A stretch of 59,755 nucleotides of DNA from Spirochaetota bacterium. GTDB lineage: Bacteria; Spirochaetota; Spirochaetia; SPDA01; JAJSAL01. Under the pieces are notes generated by a model. That model was not told the origin of the DNA. It worked only from the letters and a program-made list of their open reading frames with translations, and did no database searches. Made by a program: the position numbers and the translations under genes. Shown here in pieces: positions 34,396 to 42,383 of the stretch. The stretch covers positions 1-59,755 of the forward strand of contig JAJSAL010000198.1 in NCBI GenBank assembly GCA_024274705.1, in the 5' to 3' direction. How positions within the stretch are numbered: position 1 is the first letter of the stretch; every line of letters starts with the position of its first letter.

Positions 34396-35570
34396 AATCC
34401 ATAAAAACGTTACGCTTCGGACTCATCGGAACAGGCATGATGGGAAAAGAGTTTGCCTCGGCTGTAATGCGCTGGTCCCATCTTCTGGATATGGATATAA
34501 AACCGGAAATCGTATCGGTGTGCAGTGAGCACATAACGGAAGAGAAAGCCCGGTGGTACACCGAAGGGCTTAAAACCGTGCATCAGGTAACGCGAAACTG
34601 GAAAGAGGTAATCGACAGCTCCGAAGTGGATGCACTTTATATCGCCGTACCTAATCATCTCCATGAAGAGATGTATAAAGGTGCAGTCCGGGCTGGAAAA
34701 CACCTTATGGGGGAGAAACCTTTTGGCATCGACAGGGCTGCCAACCTGGCGATTATGAAAAGCATCACAAGAAACCCGGATGTGTTTGTCAGGTGCGCCT
34801 GCCAGTGGCATTTTGCACCGGCGATACAGCGCCTCTGTTCTATCATCGAACAGGGTAGACTCGGACGTATTATCGAAGTGGAAGCCGGGTTTCTTCACTC
34901 CAGCGACTTAAACCCGGAAAAACCGATCAACTGGAAACGTGTGGTAAAGTACAACGGAGAGTATGGGTGCATGGGAGATCTGGGTATGCATATTCTGGCG
35001 ATTCCAATCCGGGCCGGCTGGTATCCCCGGAATGTACGGGCCGTGCTTTCGGATATCGTTAAAGAGCGGCCTGACGGGAAAGGCGGCAGGGCCTGCTGTG
35101 AAACCTGGGACAATGCAGTTCTCCTGTGTGAAACAGAAGCGGACACCGGGGAAGTCTTTCCCATGACCCTGAAAACCCACAGGATAGCTCCGGGTGAGAA
35201 AAACACCTGGTATCTCAATGTGTACGGAACAAAGACTTCTGTTAAAGTAAGTACAAAGCAGATAAACACCATTAACATCTTGGAATACTCCGGCGGTGAC
35301 CAGGCATGGCAGGTTATCGACACGGGTTATGAAACTGCATACCCAACCATAAGCGCACCTCTTTTCGAATTCGGGGGAATCGATTCGATTTTCCAGATGT
35401 GGGCCGCCTTCCTCTATGAATTCAGTGTAGGAAAACCGAAATCCCTCTTTTCAGGGTGCACAACCCCGGATGAAGCCGTATGGAGCCATGAGCTGTTTAC
35501 CGCGGCTTTGGAATCTGCTGATAAGAAAAAAACGGTGGAAGTTACGGAGCCCCGAAGGGAAGGCCGATAG
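34392..35570 (+). CDS. Gfo/Idh/MocA-family oxidoreductase
   Basis: A 392-residue NAD(P)-dependent dehydrogenase. The Rossmann loop is FGLIGTGMMGKEFASA, the EKP motif GEKPFGIDRAAN and a catalytic-region histidine is in GDLGMHILAIPIRAGW. It is typical of sugar or inositol dehydrogenases. The GTG start has GGGAGGATG just upstream. It stands alone as a transcription unit and overlaps the 3' end of the convergent kinase-like gene by 29 bases. It is clearly different from the Gfo protein at 30024, which has an aberrant coenzyme loop. Confidence 0.88.
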   Translation: MKSIKTLRFGLIGTGMMGKEFASAVMRWSHLLDMDIKPEIVSVCSEHITEEKARWYTEGLKTVHQVTRNWKEVIDSSEVDALYIAVPNHLHEEMYKGAVRAGKHLMGEKPFGIDRAANLAIMKSITRNPDVFVRCACQWHFAPAIQRLCSIIEQGRLGRIIEVEAGFLHSSDLNPEKPINWKRVVKYNGEYGCMGDLGMHILAIPIRAGWYPRNVRAVLSDIVKERPDGKGGRACCETWDNAVLLCETEADTGEVFPMTLKTHRIAPGEKNTWYLNVYGTKTSVKVSTKQINTINILEYSGGDQAWQVIDTGYETAYPTISAPLFEFGGIDSIFQMWAAFLYEFSVGKPKSLFSGCTTPDEAVWSHELFTAALESADKKKTVEVTEPRREGR

Positions 35571-36237
35571 AGAGATGGGCCGTTCCTGCCGGTCCCGGGA
35601 GAACATCGATGGTTCCATCGTGGGCTTTGATGATTTTTTCTGCAACAGCCAGGAACAGACCGCTTACTCCCATGCCGGGAAATTGAAAAGGAATAAACAC
35701 ATCATGGAGCTGCTCTTCTGTGATCCTTGACCTGCCCCCGGTGATATCAATGTACACGGACCCATCCCTGGGTTCTGTGTGTACTACAATATCACAATCG
35801 GGCCGGGAAAAATTACAGCAGAATCGAATGATATCCCGGAATACCTGCTGGATTCTGCCCCTGTCGATTAAGAGCTTTGGCAGATCCAAAGCGAACTGTG
35901 GGGATATCCGCTGATATGTACCGTTCTTCGAGTGAGAAGTTATACTGAGGATTTCCTGCAGAAGGAGGTTGATATCGCAATACGTACGGTCCGGCGAATA
36001 CGGGGAACTGTAGAAGAAAAAATCTTTGATAACGTTGTCGATTTTCTCCGACTCTTTTTTCAGGGTATTGATAGTGTCCGGACTCATCCCTTTGAACCGG
36101 TTTTCCAGTATATCCAGGCCGGTAATAATTGAGTGAAGGGAGTTTTTTATCTCCTGTGTAAGTCCGGAGGCCACGAGTTCTGCCATTTCAGGTCTGTTAC
36201 CGGGAATTGATCCATCCATCCGGATAATACTCTGCAA
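35542..36237 (-). CDS. Degenerate NtrB-type histidine-kinase-like protein
   Basis: A 231-residue protein with the layout of a PAS-less NtrB kinase: dimerisation helix, then HATPase domain. The H-box reads GLTQEIKNSLHSII, with Gln28 (CAG, 36156-36154) in place of the phospho-accepting histidine. In the ATPase domain the N-box reads QVFRDIIRFCCN, the G1 box DITGGRSRITEE lacks the DxGxG pattern and the G2 box is GMGVSGLFLAVAEKII. All catalytic motifs are thus altered while the fold looks intact. Start is TTG 36237 or ATG 36219. It precedes the NtrC-type gene by orientation (downstream of it on the minus strand) and is probably co-transcribed. Confidence 0.75.
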   Translation of the reverse strand: MQSIIRMDGSIPGNRPEMAELVASGLTQEIKNSLHSIITGLDILENRFKGMSPDTINTLKKESEKIDNVIKDFFFYSSPYSPDRTYCDINLLLQEILSITSHSKNGTYQRISPQFALDLPKLLIDRGRIQQVFRDIIRFCCNFSRPDCDIVVHTEPRDGSVYIDITGGRSRITEEQLHDVFIPFQFPGMGVSGLFLAVAEKIIKAHDGTIDVLPGPAGTAHLSIGLPFGAP

Positions 36238-36344
36238 GTTTTATGCCATGTAAGAATTCGTTGAAAACCTGTCTTATTCGCCGCTGAATCGAAACAAAAG
36301 AGACATATGTTGTTTCAAAAAAGGGCACGGTGCTTCATAATTGG

Positions 36345-37742
36345 TCACGAATTCTGCCGCAGGTCGTATTTTTCAATCTTTCTCCAAAGAGAGCTCCTGC
36401 CTATACTGAGTTCCCTGGCGGTCTGAACCTGGTTCCAGGAATTCCGTTTTAGAGCCTTGAGGATACATGCCCGCTCTGCCGTATTCATCGTTTCTTCCAG
36501 GGTAGTACCTTCAGTTTCCAGGAGTTCGCCGGAATCAGCGGGTTTCCGGCTGGACAGGATAAAGGAAAGGTCGGAAACCTGGATTTCCCCGGAAGAGGTA
36601 AGGGCCAGGGTCCCTTCCACGCAGTTCTCCACTTCCCGGATGTTGCCGGGCCAGTGGTATTCTACGAGTATTTTCATGGCTTCAGGAGAGAATCCCTGGA
36701 TGGCTTTTTTCATCTTCAGGGTATACTTCCGGAGGAAATGATTGATAAGAGGAGGAATATCTTCCTTTCTCTCTATCAGGGCAGGGATAGTTATAGGCAC
36801 CACCCGTAGCCGGTAGAACAGGTCATCACGAAAGGTTCCCGCCTCCACCATGTCCTGCAGCTGTTTATTGGTACATGCGATGATCCTGACATTTATGGTT
36901 TTGCTTACATTGCTCCCTACCGGCCGTACTTCACCATTCTGAAGCACCCGCAGGAGTTTAACCTGCAGGGGCAGAGGCAGCTCGCCTATTTCATCCAGGA
37001 GCAGGGTGCCCCCTTCCGCTTCTTCAAAAAGCCCCTTCTTTTCTTTTACCGCTCCCGTAAAAGCCCCTTTTGCGTGTCCGAAGAGTTCGCTTTCCAGAAG
37101 AGGTTCCGGCAGGGCCCCGCAGTTAACCGGGATAAAAGGATTGTGGGCCCTGTCGCTTCCCGCATGGATGGCCCTTGCAACGAGTTCTTTCCCTGTTCCG
37201 CTCTCTCCCTGGATGAGCACCGCTGCGTCCGTCCGGGAAATAGTGTCCACGATCTCCATGATCTTCCGCATTTTATCGCTGACAGCAATGATGTTGCTTC
37301 TGCCGTATTTCTCCTCTACCTGCTTTTTAAGGTTTCGGATCTCGCCTTTCAGCTGCCGTTTTTCCAGGGCCCGCCGGATTGTTAGAAGAAACCGTTTTGT
37401 ATTGATCGGTTTCTCATGATAGTCAAAAGCGCCTATCTTAAGGGCTTCTACTGCGGTTTCGACCGAACCGTGGGCGGTTATGAGGAGCACTTCAGGATCG
37501 TAATGCTGCTTTTTTGCTTCCCGGAGGACATCTATACCTGTCAGTTTGCGCATCTTCAGATCGGAGATGACCAGGTCGTAAGACCCTATGTTAATTTTTT
37601 CTATGGCTTCCTCGCCGCTGACAGCAGTATCCACGGGATAGCCTTCAAGGATAAGGAGTTCTTTCAGCAGCTCTCTTCCCCATCTCTCATCATCCACGAC
37701 AAGAATTTGAGGAGTATCGGCTTTTTTATCGTGTTGGTCCAT
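36345..37742 (-). CDS. Sigma-54-dependent NtrC-family response regulator
   Basis: A 465-residue activator with three domains: receiver (phospho-accepting D61 in VISDLKM, DD at 17-18, lysine in YHEKPINTKR), AAA+ domain (Walker A GESGTGKE; GAFTGA sigma-54 contact loop; Walker B GGTLLLDEIGELP) and a C-terminal Fis-type helix-turn-helix (ARELSIGRSSLWRKIEKY). All key residues are present. Its natural partner would be the kinase-like gene 107 bases downstream, which cannot autophosphorylate, so another kinase or a different mode of control is needed. No obvious sigma-54 promoter (GG-N10-GC) was found nearby. Confidence 0.93.
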   Translation of the reverse strand: MDQHDKKADTPQILVVDDERWGRELLKELLILEGYPVDTAVSGEEAIEKINIGSYDLVISDLKMRKLTGIDVLREAKKQHYDPEVLLITAHGSVETAVEALKIGAFDYHEKPINTKRFLLTIRRALEKRQLKGEIRNLKKQVEEKYGRSNIIAVSDKMRKIMEIVDTISRTDAAVLIQGESGTGKELVARAIHAGSDRAHNPFIPVNCGALPEPLLESELFGHAKGAFTGAVKEKKGLFEEAEGGTLLLDEIGELPLPLQVKLLRVLQNGEVRPVGSNVSKTINVRIIACTNKQLQDMVEAGTFRDDLFYRLRVVPITIPALIERKEDIPPLINHFLRKYTLKMKKAIQGFSPEAMKILVEYHWPGNIREVENCVEGTLALTSSGEIQVSDLSFILSSRKPADSGELLETEGTTLEETMNTAERACILKALKRNSWNQVQTARELSIGRSSLWRKIEKYDLRQNS

Positions 37743-37812
37743 CCGGATAGAAAATAACCTATTTCAGGTTCAAGCGTCCAGACATTCCGGAACAGTACAG
37801 GAGAAAACGCGC

Positions 37813-37841
37813 TTGGAAGGCTTTCCCTTTTCTTATATAAT
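37813..37841 (+). promoter_or_regulatory. Sigma-70 promoter of the FadR-type regulator gene
   Basis: TTGGAA, 17-base spacer, TATAAT, in the 132-base divergent gap between the NtrC and GntR genes. Confidence 0.65.
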
Positions 37842-37874
37842 ATTATCAGACAAAAATCAGAGAGGAGCTGTTCT

Positions 37875-38612
37875 TTGGAAGTGCATAAGATAAAGCAGAA
37901 GACCGTTGTAGAACAGGTAATGGAACAGATGAAAGAACTCATCGCAAACGGACGTTTTAAGGTGGGAGACCGGATTCCGACGGAAAAGGAACTTTCCGGG
38001 ATTTTCGGAGTCGGCAGGTCTTCTATCCGGGAGGCCGTCAAGATATTCAATTATCTTGGTATCCTGGAGTCGAATACCGCCAGGGGAACCTATGTCTGCG
38101 ACCGTACTTCAATTTCCACGGAAGCCCTCTCATGGGCGGTTCTCCTGGGAAAGGATGAGATGTATGATCTCCTGGACGTACGGGGAGCCATAGAACTGTG
38201 GAGTACGATTATTCTCACCGAGAGGTATCATAAAGATCCTGAAAGCGTGCAGAAGCACCTGTTGGAAGTGGAAAAAGAACTGGTGCGGATGAAAAAAGCC
38301 GCAGACACGGGTAATCATGGGGGGATTGTAGAAGCTGATTATCGTTTTCACTACGCTATCATCAAAGGTTCCGGTAATCCCATACTGATTTCAATGTACG
38401 AGATGCTCCGGTCTTTTATGTACGAGGAGATCGATAAATCGATACAGGCCTTTGAAGATTATCACACTGCCGTCGGGAATCACCGGAAGGTCATCGGCGG
38501 GATCAAGACCGGGGATATTTTCGAAGCACTCAAGGCATTCCGGCGGCATATAGAAGAGACGAAAGAACAGATCGACGCAGTACTCCAGGGAAAAAAACTG
38601 AAAGAAAGCTGA
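37875..38612 (+). CDS. GntR-family transcription factor, FadR/FCD type
   Basis: A 245-residue regulator. DNA-binding domain: KVGDRIPTEKELSGIFGVGRSSIREAVKIFNYLGIL; FCD domain with EADYRFHYAIIKGSGN, NHRKVIGGI and FRRHIEET as metal/ligand elements. TTG start with GAGGAG 10 bases upstream. Third GntR protein in the window. It precedes serC by 82 bases that include a perfect 14-bp palindrome, so it may control serC or itself. Confidence 0.88.
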   Translation: MEVHKIKQKTVVEQVMEQMKELIANGRFKVGDRIPTEKELSGIFGVGRSSIREAVKIFNYLGILESNTARGTYVCDRTSISTEALSWAVLLGKDEMYDLLDVRGAIELWSTIILTERYHKDPESVQKHLLEVEKELVRMKKAADTGNHGGIVEADYRFHYAIIKGSGNPILISMYEMLRSFMYEEIDKSIQAFEDYHTAVGNHRKVIGGIKTGDIFEALKAFRRHIEETKEQIDAVLQGKKLKES

Positions 38613-38645
38613 TGGACCGGAGTGCCTGACCTGGGGGATTGATAA

Positions 38646-38659
38646 AACCGGTACCGGTT
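38646..38659. promoter_or_regulatory. Perfect 14-bp palindrome upstream of serC
   Basis: AACCGGTACCGGTT. It sits 36 bases before the serC start and could be a regulator binding site or a hairpin; no run of T follows, so a terminator is unlikely. Confidence 0.45.
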
Positions 38660-38694
38660 AATAAGATGCCATTGTACAACTCCGGAGGTGCATT

Positions 38695-39780
38695 ATGGAT
38701 AGGAAATACAATTTTTACGCAGGTCCGGCAACGCTTCCCCTTCCCGTTCTTGTGCAGGTCCGGGAAGAGATAGTCGATTATCACGGTGCAGGGTTGTCCC
38801 TGATTGAAACATCTCACCGGAGCAAAGAGTATGATAAAGTACACACCGGCGCTTCATCTGTGATACGGGAACTTTTCCGGGTCCCTGATAACTATAGTAT
38901 CCTTTTTTTAGGCGGCGGTGCGACGCTTCAGTTCGGCATGGTACCCCTCAACCTTCTACAGGGGAAACCTTTCTGTGATTTTACTCTCACGGGACAGTGG
39001 TCGAAGAAGGCGTACGGGGACGCGAAAAAAATCGGCAACGTCAATGTCGTGTATGACGGATCGGACAATAATTTTACCGGACTTCCGGACCCGGAAGATA
39101 TTCGGACCTCCCGGGATGCCGCCTATCTCCATATCACCTCGAATGAAACGGTCCAGGGCGTCCAGTGGCACAGGTGGCCGGAAACAGGATCCGTTCCCCT
39201 GGTCGCGGATATGTCCAGTGACATTATGAGCCGTCCTCTGCCGGTGGATAAGTTCGGCCTTATCTATGCAGGGGCGCAGAAAAACCTGGGACCTGCAGGA
39301 GTTACCCTGGTCATCATTCGAAATGACCTGGTGGAAGAGGGCCAGGATACCCTTCCTGCGTACCTGCGTTACCGGACCCATGCGGAAAAAGACTCCCTCT
39401 ACAACACGCCTCCGGTGTTCTCCATCTATGTCCTCGGACTGGTCATGGAGTGGGTGAAAAAAAGCGGCGGTCTGTCGAAGATGCAGGCTTTAAGTACGGA
39501 GCGGGCAGGACTCATCTATTGTGCAATAGATAACAGCGGGGGATTCTACCGCTGCCCGGTCCAGGAGACGGCCCGGTCCAGCATGAACATCGTGTTCCAC
39601 CTTCCTTCGGCAGAGCTGGAGGCCCGGTTTATCGATGAAGCCGGGGAGAACGATATGATAGGATTGAAAGGGCACAGAAGCCTGGGCGGCTGCCGTGCTT
39701 CGGTGTATAACTCGATGCCGGTGGAAGGTGCCCGGGCTCTGTCGGAGTTTATGAAAGAGTTTGCCCGGAAGAACTCCTGA
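38695..39780 (+). CDS. serC: Phosphoserine aminotransferase
   Basis: A 361-residue class V PLP aminotransferase that converts 3-phosphohydroxypyruvate and glutamate to phosphoserine. Conserved segments are NFYAGPATLPLPVL, FLGGGATLQFGMVPLNL, HITSNETVQGVQW and the Schiff-base lysine K196 in YAGAQKNLGPAGV; C-terminal GHRSLGGCRASVYNSMPVEGA. Length is normal. Start ATG with GGAGG 8 bases before. No serA or serB gene is adjacent; the only upstream neighbour is a GntR regulator. Confidence 0.95.
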   Translation: MDRKYNFYAGPATLPLPVLVQVREEIVDYHGAGLSLIETSHRSKEYDKVHTGASSVIRELFRVPDNYSILFLGGGATLQFGMVPLNLLQGKPFCDFTLTGQWSKKAYGDAKKIGNVNVVYDGSDNNFTGLPDPEDIRTSRDAAYLHITSNETVQGVQWHRWPETGSVPLVADMSSDIMSRPLPVDKFGLIYAGAQKNLGPAGVTLVIIRNDLVEEGQDTLPAYLRYRTHAEKDSLYNTPPVFSIYVLGLVMEWVKKSGGLSKMQALSTERAGLIYCAIDNSGGFYRCPVQETARSSMNIVFHLPSAELEARFIDEAGENDMIGLKGHRSLGGCRASVYNSMPVEGARALSEFMKEFARKNS

Positions 39781-39848
39781 TCCTGTTGTCCGGGGATTTA
39801 CTTGTTTGAATGATTTCATGACCGCATTTTTCCCCGGAGGATATCCTG

Positions 39849-40451
39849 TTGGTCCATGACACCTTTTACAAGATCCTGGGGATTACCCCGGAAGTTCCCC
39901 TTGAAAGGATAAAAGAAGCATATCACCTGGCGGCAAAACGGAACCACCCGGACCTTTTTTCCGAGGAATTCCGCCACACCCAGCAGCTCAAGATGATGAA
40001 GATAAACGAGGCATACCTTACGATTGTCGCGGAAACCGGGGATTTTAAAGGGATCCGGCCCGCGATGCCGGGAAATACGTCGGTGCCGGGAGAGAAACTC
40101 CAGGGCTCAAACCAGGTGGGTCCTCTCAAAGATCCGGCGTATGCATACTATAAACAGGGATTTAAACATTATTCCGACGGTCAGCGCAAGTTTTACAACC
40201 GGTATCTGAAAGAAGAACAGAAAATACGGTACGTCTTCGACTGGAAATACCTGCTCAAACTGGCAACGGAATCGTTGCAGGCTTTTGAGCGTTCATACAT
40301 CTATTTCAGAAAAGTAGTGGAAGAGCACCCCGGCAGTATCTGGGCACGGGACGCGGACTTGAAAATCAAACGGCTCCAGAGGTTCAATGCGATCTACCGC
40401 CGGATCTGCAGCAATATATCCGAGCAGCTGGGAAGTGAATCGAAAAAATGA
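39849..40451 (+). CDS. J-domain (DnaJ-like) protein
   Basis: A 200-residue protein. Residues 3-60 form a J domain with the HPD tripeptide at 33-35 (AAKRNHPDLF) after YKILGITPEVPLERIKEAY. The rest has no zinc-finger or DnaJ C-terminal domain, only a helical region with many Tyr/Lys/Arg residues (YYKQGFKHYSDGQRKFYNRY; ERSYIYFRKVVEEHPGS), perhaps a client or Hsp70-recruiting helix bundle. TTG start preceded by CGGAGGA. It probably directs Hsp70 to a specific task, unknown here. Confidence 0.88.
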   Translation: MVHDTFYKILGITPEVPLERIKEAYHLAAKRNHPDLFSEEFRHTQQLKMMKINEAYLTIVAETGDFKGIRPAMPGNTSVPGEKLQGSNQVGPLKDPAYAYYKQGFKHYSDGQRKFYNRYLKEEQKIRYVFDWKYLLKLATESLQAFERSYIYFRKVVEEHPGSIWARDADLKIKRLQRFNAIYRRICSNISEQLGSESKK

Positions 40452-40482
40452 AATGACCTCTTCATGGAACCGGAACAAGTCC

Positions 40483-40809
40483 TCAGCTCGAGGCTTGTTT
40501 AAGTGAATCCCCGGTGATTCCGTAGTGGCTTTCGTTCCATACAGCGGTTCCCCCGGACAGAAGGATAGCCTGGGGAGATGCGTGCCGGATACCTGTTACT
40601 TCGGCTATGTGGTTCGAAATATCCCTGTTTTCCTGGATATGTACCACGTAACAGGGAATCCCGGGATTATTTTTTGAAAAATCACCGAAGGAACTGTGGG
40701 CTGCAGAACTGACAGGGCACGTAAGGCTGTGTTTCAATAGAAAAACCGGTGTAGTTTTCGAATCTTCAATGATCTTTGACACTTCCTGTTTGGATCTGAG
40801 GATATGCAT
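40483..40809 (-). CDS. ytxJ: YtxJ/DUF2847-family monothiol redox protein
   Basis: A 108-residue thioredoxin-fold protein. HSLTCPVSSAAHSSF carries a single active-site cysteine (C31) in the CPxS pattern of YtxJ (DUF2847), linked in Bacillus to bacillithiol-dependent redox. A second cysteine (IPCYVVH) is not in the thioredoxin position. Gene context gives no function; convergent with the J-domain gene. Confidence 0.8.
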   Translation of the reverse strand: MHILRSKQEVSKIIEDSKTTPVFLLKHSLTCPVSSAAHSSFGDFSKNNPGIPCYVVHIQENRDISNHIAEVTGIRHASPQAILLSGGTAVWNESHYGITGDSLKQASS

Positions 40810-40976
40810 CGTTAAATATTCTCCTTTGTTTATAGCATACTAAACTAAATATATAGAGAATTCAATATGATTTCCATTGGGACGGGAAAAATATACGGTA
40901 TTTTCATCGTTGCCGGGGTCACCATGGGAGCGATGAAAGGATAGGCGTGAGCGACAGGTACCGACTGTTTGTCTTT

Positions 40977-42383
40977 TTAATCTTCACGTATCTTGCCGCG
41001 GTATTCACGGCGCTGTGCAAGATTATTTATGATGCCTATTCTGGCAATGTTTTTTCTTCTTACCCAGAATGTATTGACGAACAGGGCAAGCAGGGAATGG
41101 AGGATGCTCCTGGTCTTCCAGAGGGAACGGAAGAACCGGATGATGATAGCCGGGTAGGAATAGAGCCTGCGGTTCCTCTCCAGGACTCCCTGGCGTATTT
41201 CTTCGAGACCAAGGTGGTCCAAACGGGACACCGGGTGGTCCGCGTCGTAGAGTCCCCAGTCCCGGGGATACTCTTTCAGTATGATCCTGTCGCCCCGGGA
41301 AAGCCGTTTGAATATGTTCGTTCCCGGGTAAGGCGTAAGGATTGCAAAGTTGATGATGTCCAGGTCGCTTTTTCCCATCCAGAAGGTATCTTTACGAATT
41401 TCCTCTATATCTTTCTCATACCCCAGAACGAAATTACCCATGAGTATGATTCCTGCTTTATGGGCATTACGGATACAGGCTTTATAAAACTCGATACCGG
41501 TGCCAAGGTTCGCTTTTTTATCCATGCGTTTCAGAACGTCCTCGTTGACCGATTCGACGCCGACAAAAAATCCCATGCATCCCGCTTTTTTTGCCTTTTT
41601 AAGGACCTCCAGGTCTTTCAGCGAGTTAATCGAGGTCTGGCCCACCCACTTTTTCCGAGTCTTCTCTTCGATCATCCGGGAGAACAGGTGCTCTGCCTCG
41701 CGTACATCCTTTTTCGAGTACCCGATCAGGTTGTCATCGAGAAAGAGCACAAACTTCTGAGGTATGGTTTTCAGCTCCCGGATCACCTGTTCCGCCGGTC
41801 TCCGGCGGAGCCTGGGGCCGTTGAAAATGGTAACGGTACAGAAATCACAGGAAAAGGGACACCCCCGGGATGTCATAATCGAACTTACACGGTAGCGGGG
41901 GCTGAATAAGTCCCGCCTGGGCTGGATATCCCTGGTGAGGTCCACGAAGCCTCCGGTATACACCTGTTTCATTTTTCCCACTTCAAAATCCCGGATTACT
42001 TCCGGCCAGACTTCTTCCGCTTCACCTGTAACGACTGCATCGGCATATGCTATGGCTTCTTCCGTGCGCATGGATACATGGATCCCGCCCATTACAACGG
42101 GTATTCCCCTCTCCCGGTAGATCCGGGCTATTTCGTATGCCCTGGGCACCTGGGCTGTTGCGGCTGTTATGCCTACAAGGTCGGCCCGGGGAAAGGTACA
42201 GCGGGACACCGATTCATCGGCGAGTTCTACATCCCAGTTCCCTGGAGTGACAGCCGCAATATATCCCAGGCCTAAAGGAGGGACGAAGACGACGCCGTTG
42301 GATTCGGCTTTTTTCGGGTTGAGAAAAGAAAAGATATTCACCGGATTTACCGGATTAATGAGAAGCAGCCTAGGCAAGTTCAT
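40977..42383 (-). CDS. B12-binding-domain radical SAM protein
   Basis: A 468-residue protein: N-terminal cobalamin-binding-like domain (residues about 5-140, VPPLGLGYIAAV, VGITAATAQ, PVVMGGIHVSM), then radical SAM core with the [4Fe-4S] motif C175-x3-C179-x2-C182 in SRGCPFSCDFC, then a basic C-terminal extension (about 380-468, hydrophobic WKTRSILHSLLALFVNTFWVRRK) suggesting membrane association. Reaction unknown; relatives modify hopanoids, lipids or natural products. It overlaps the paralogous gene at 42370 by 14 bases. Confidence 0.9.
   Translation of the reverse strand: MNLPRLLLINPVNPVNIFSFLNPKKAESNGVVFVPPLGLGYIAAVTPGNWDVELADESVSRCTFPRADLVGITAATAQVPRAYEIARIYRERGIPVVMGGIHVSMRTEEAIAYADAVVTGEAEEVWPEVIRDFEVGKMKQVYTGGFVDLTRDIQPRRDLFSPRYRVSSIMTSRGCPFSCDFCTVTIFNGPRLRRRPAEQVIRELKTIPQKFVLFLDDNLIGYSKKDVREAEHLFSRMIEEKTRKKWVGQTSINSLKDLEVLKKAKKAGCMGFFVGVESVNEDVLKRMDKKANLGTGIEFYKACIRNAHKAGIILMGNFVLGYEKDIEEIRKDTFWMGKSDLDIINFAILTPYPGTNIFKRLSRGDRIILKEYPRDWGLYDADHPVSRLDHLGLEEIRQGVLERNRRLYSYPAIIIRFFRSLWKTRSILHSLLALFVNTFWVRRKNIARIGIINNLAQRREYRGKIRED

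Noticed and set aside
36328-36344. Sigma-54-like promoter (GGCACGGTGCTTC) near the NtrC gene
   Set aside because: The -12 element does not match TTGC and no gene lies downstream in that orientation.
40867-40944. 25-codon plus-strand frame with a hydrophobic stretch
   Set aside because: Too short, no ribosome-binding site and no context; chance occurrence is likely.
40947-41909. Long plus-strand frame (320 codons) opposite a radical SAM gene
   Set aside because: It lies almost entirely antisense to the well-supported radical SAM gene and its translation has no domain pattern.
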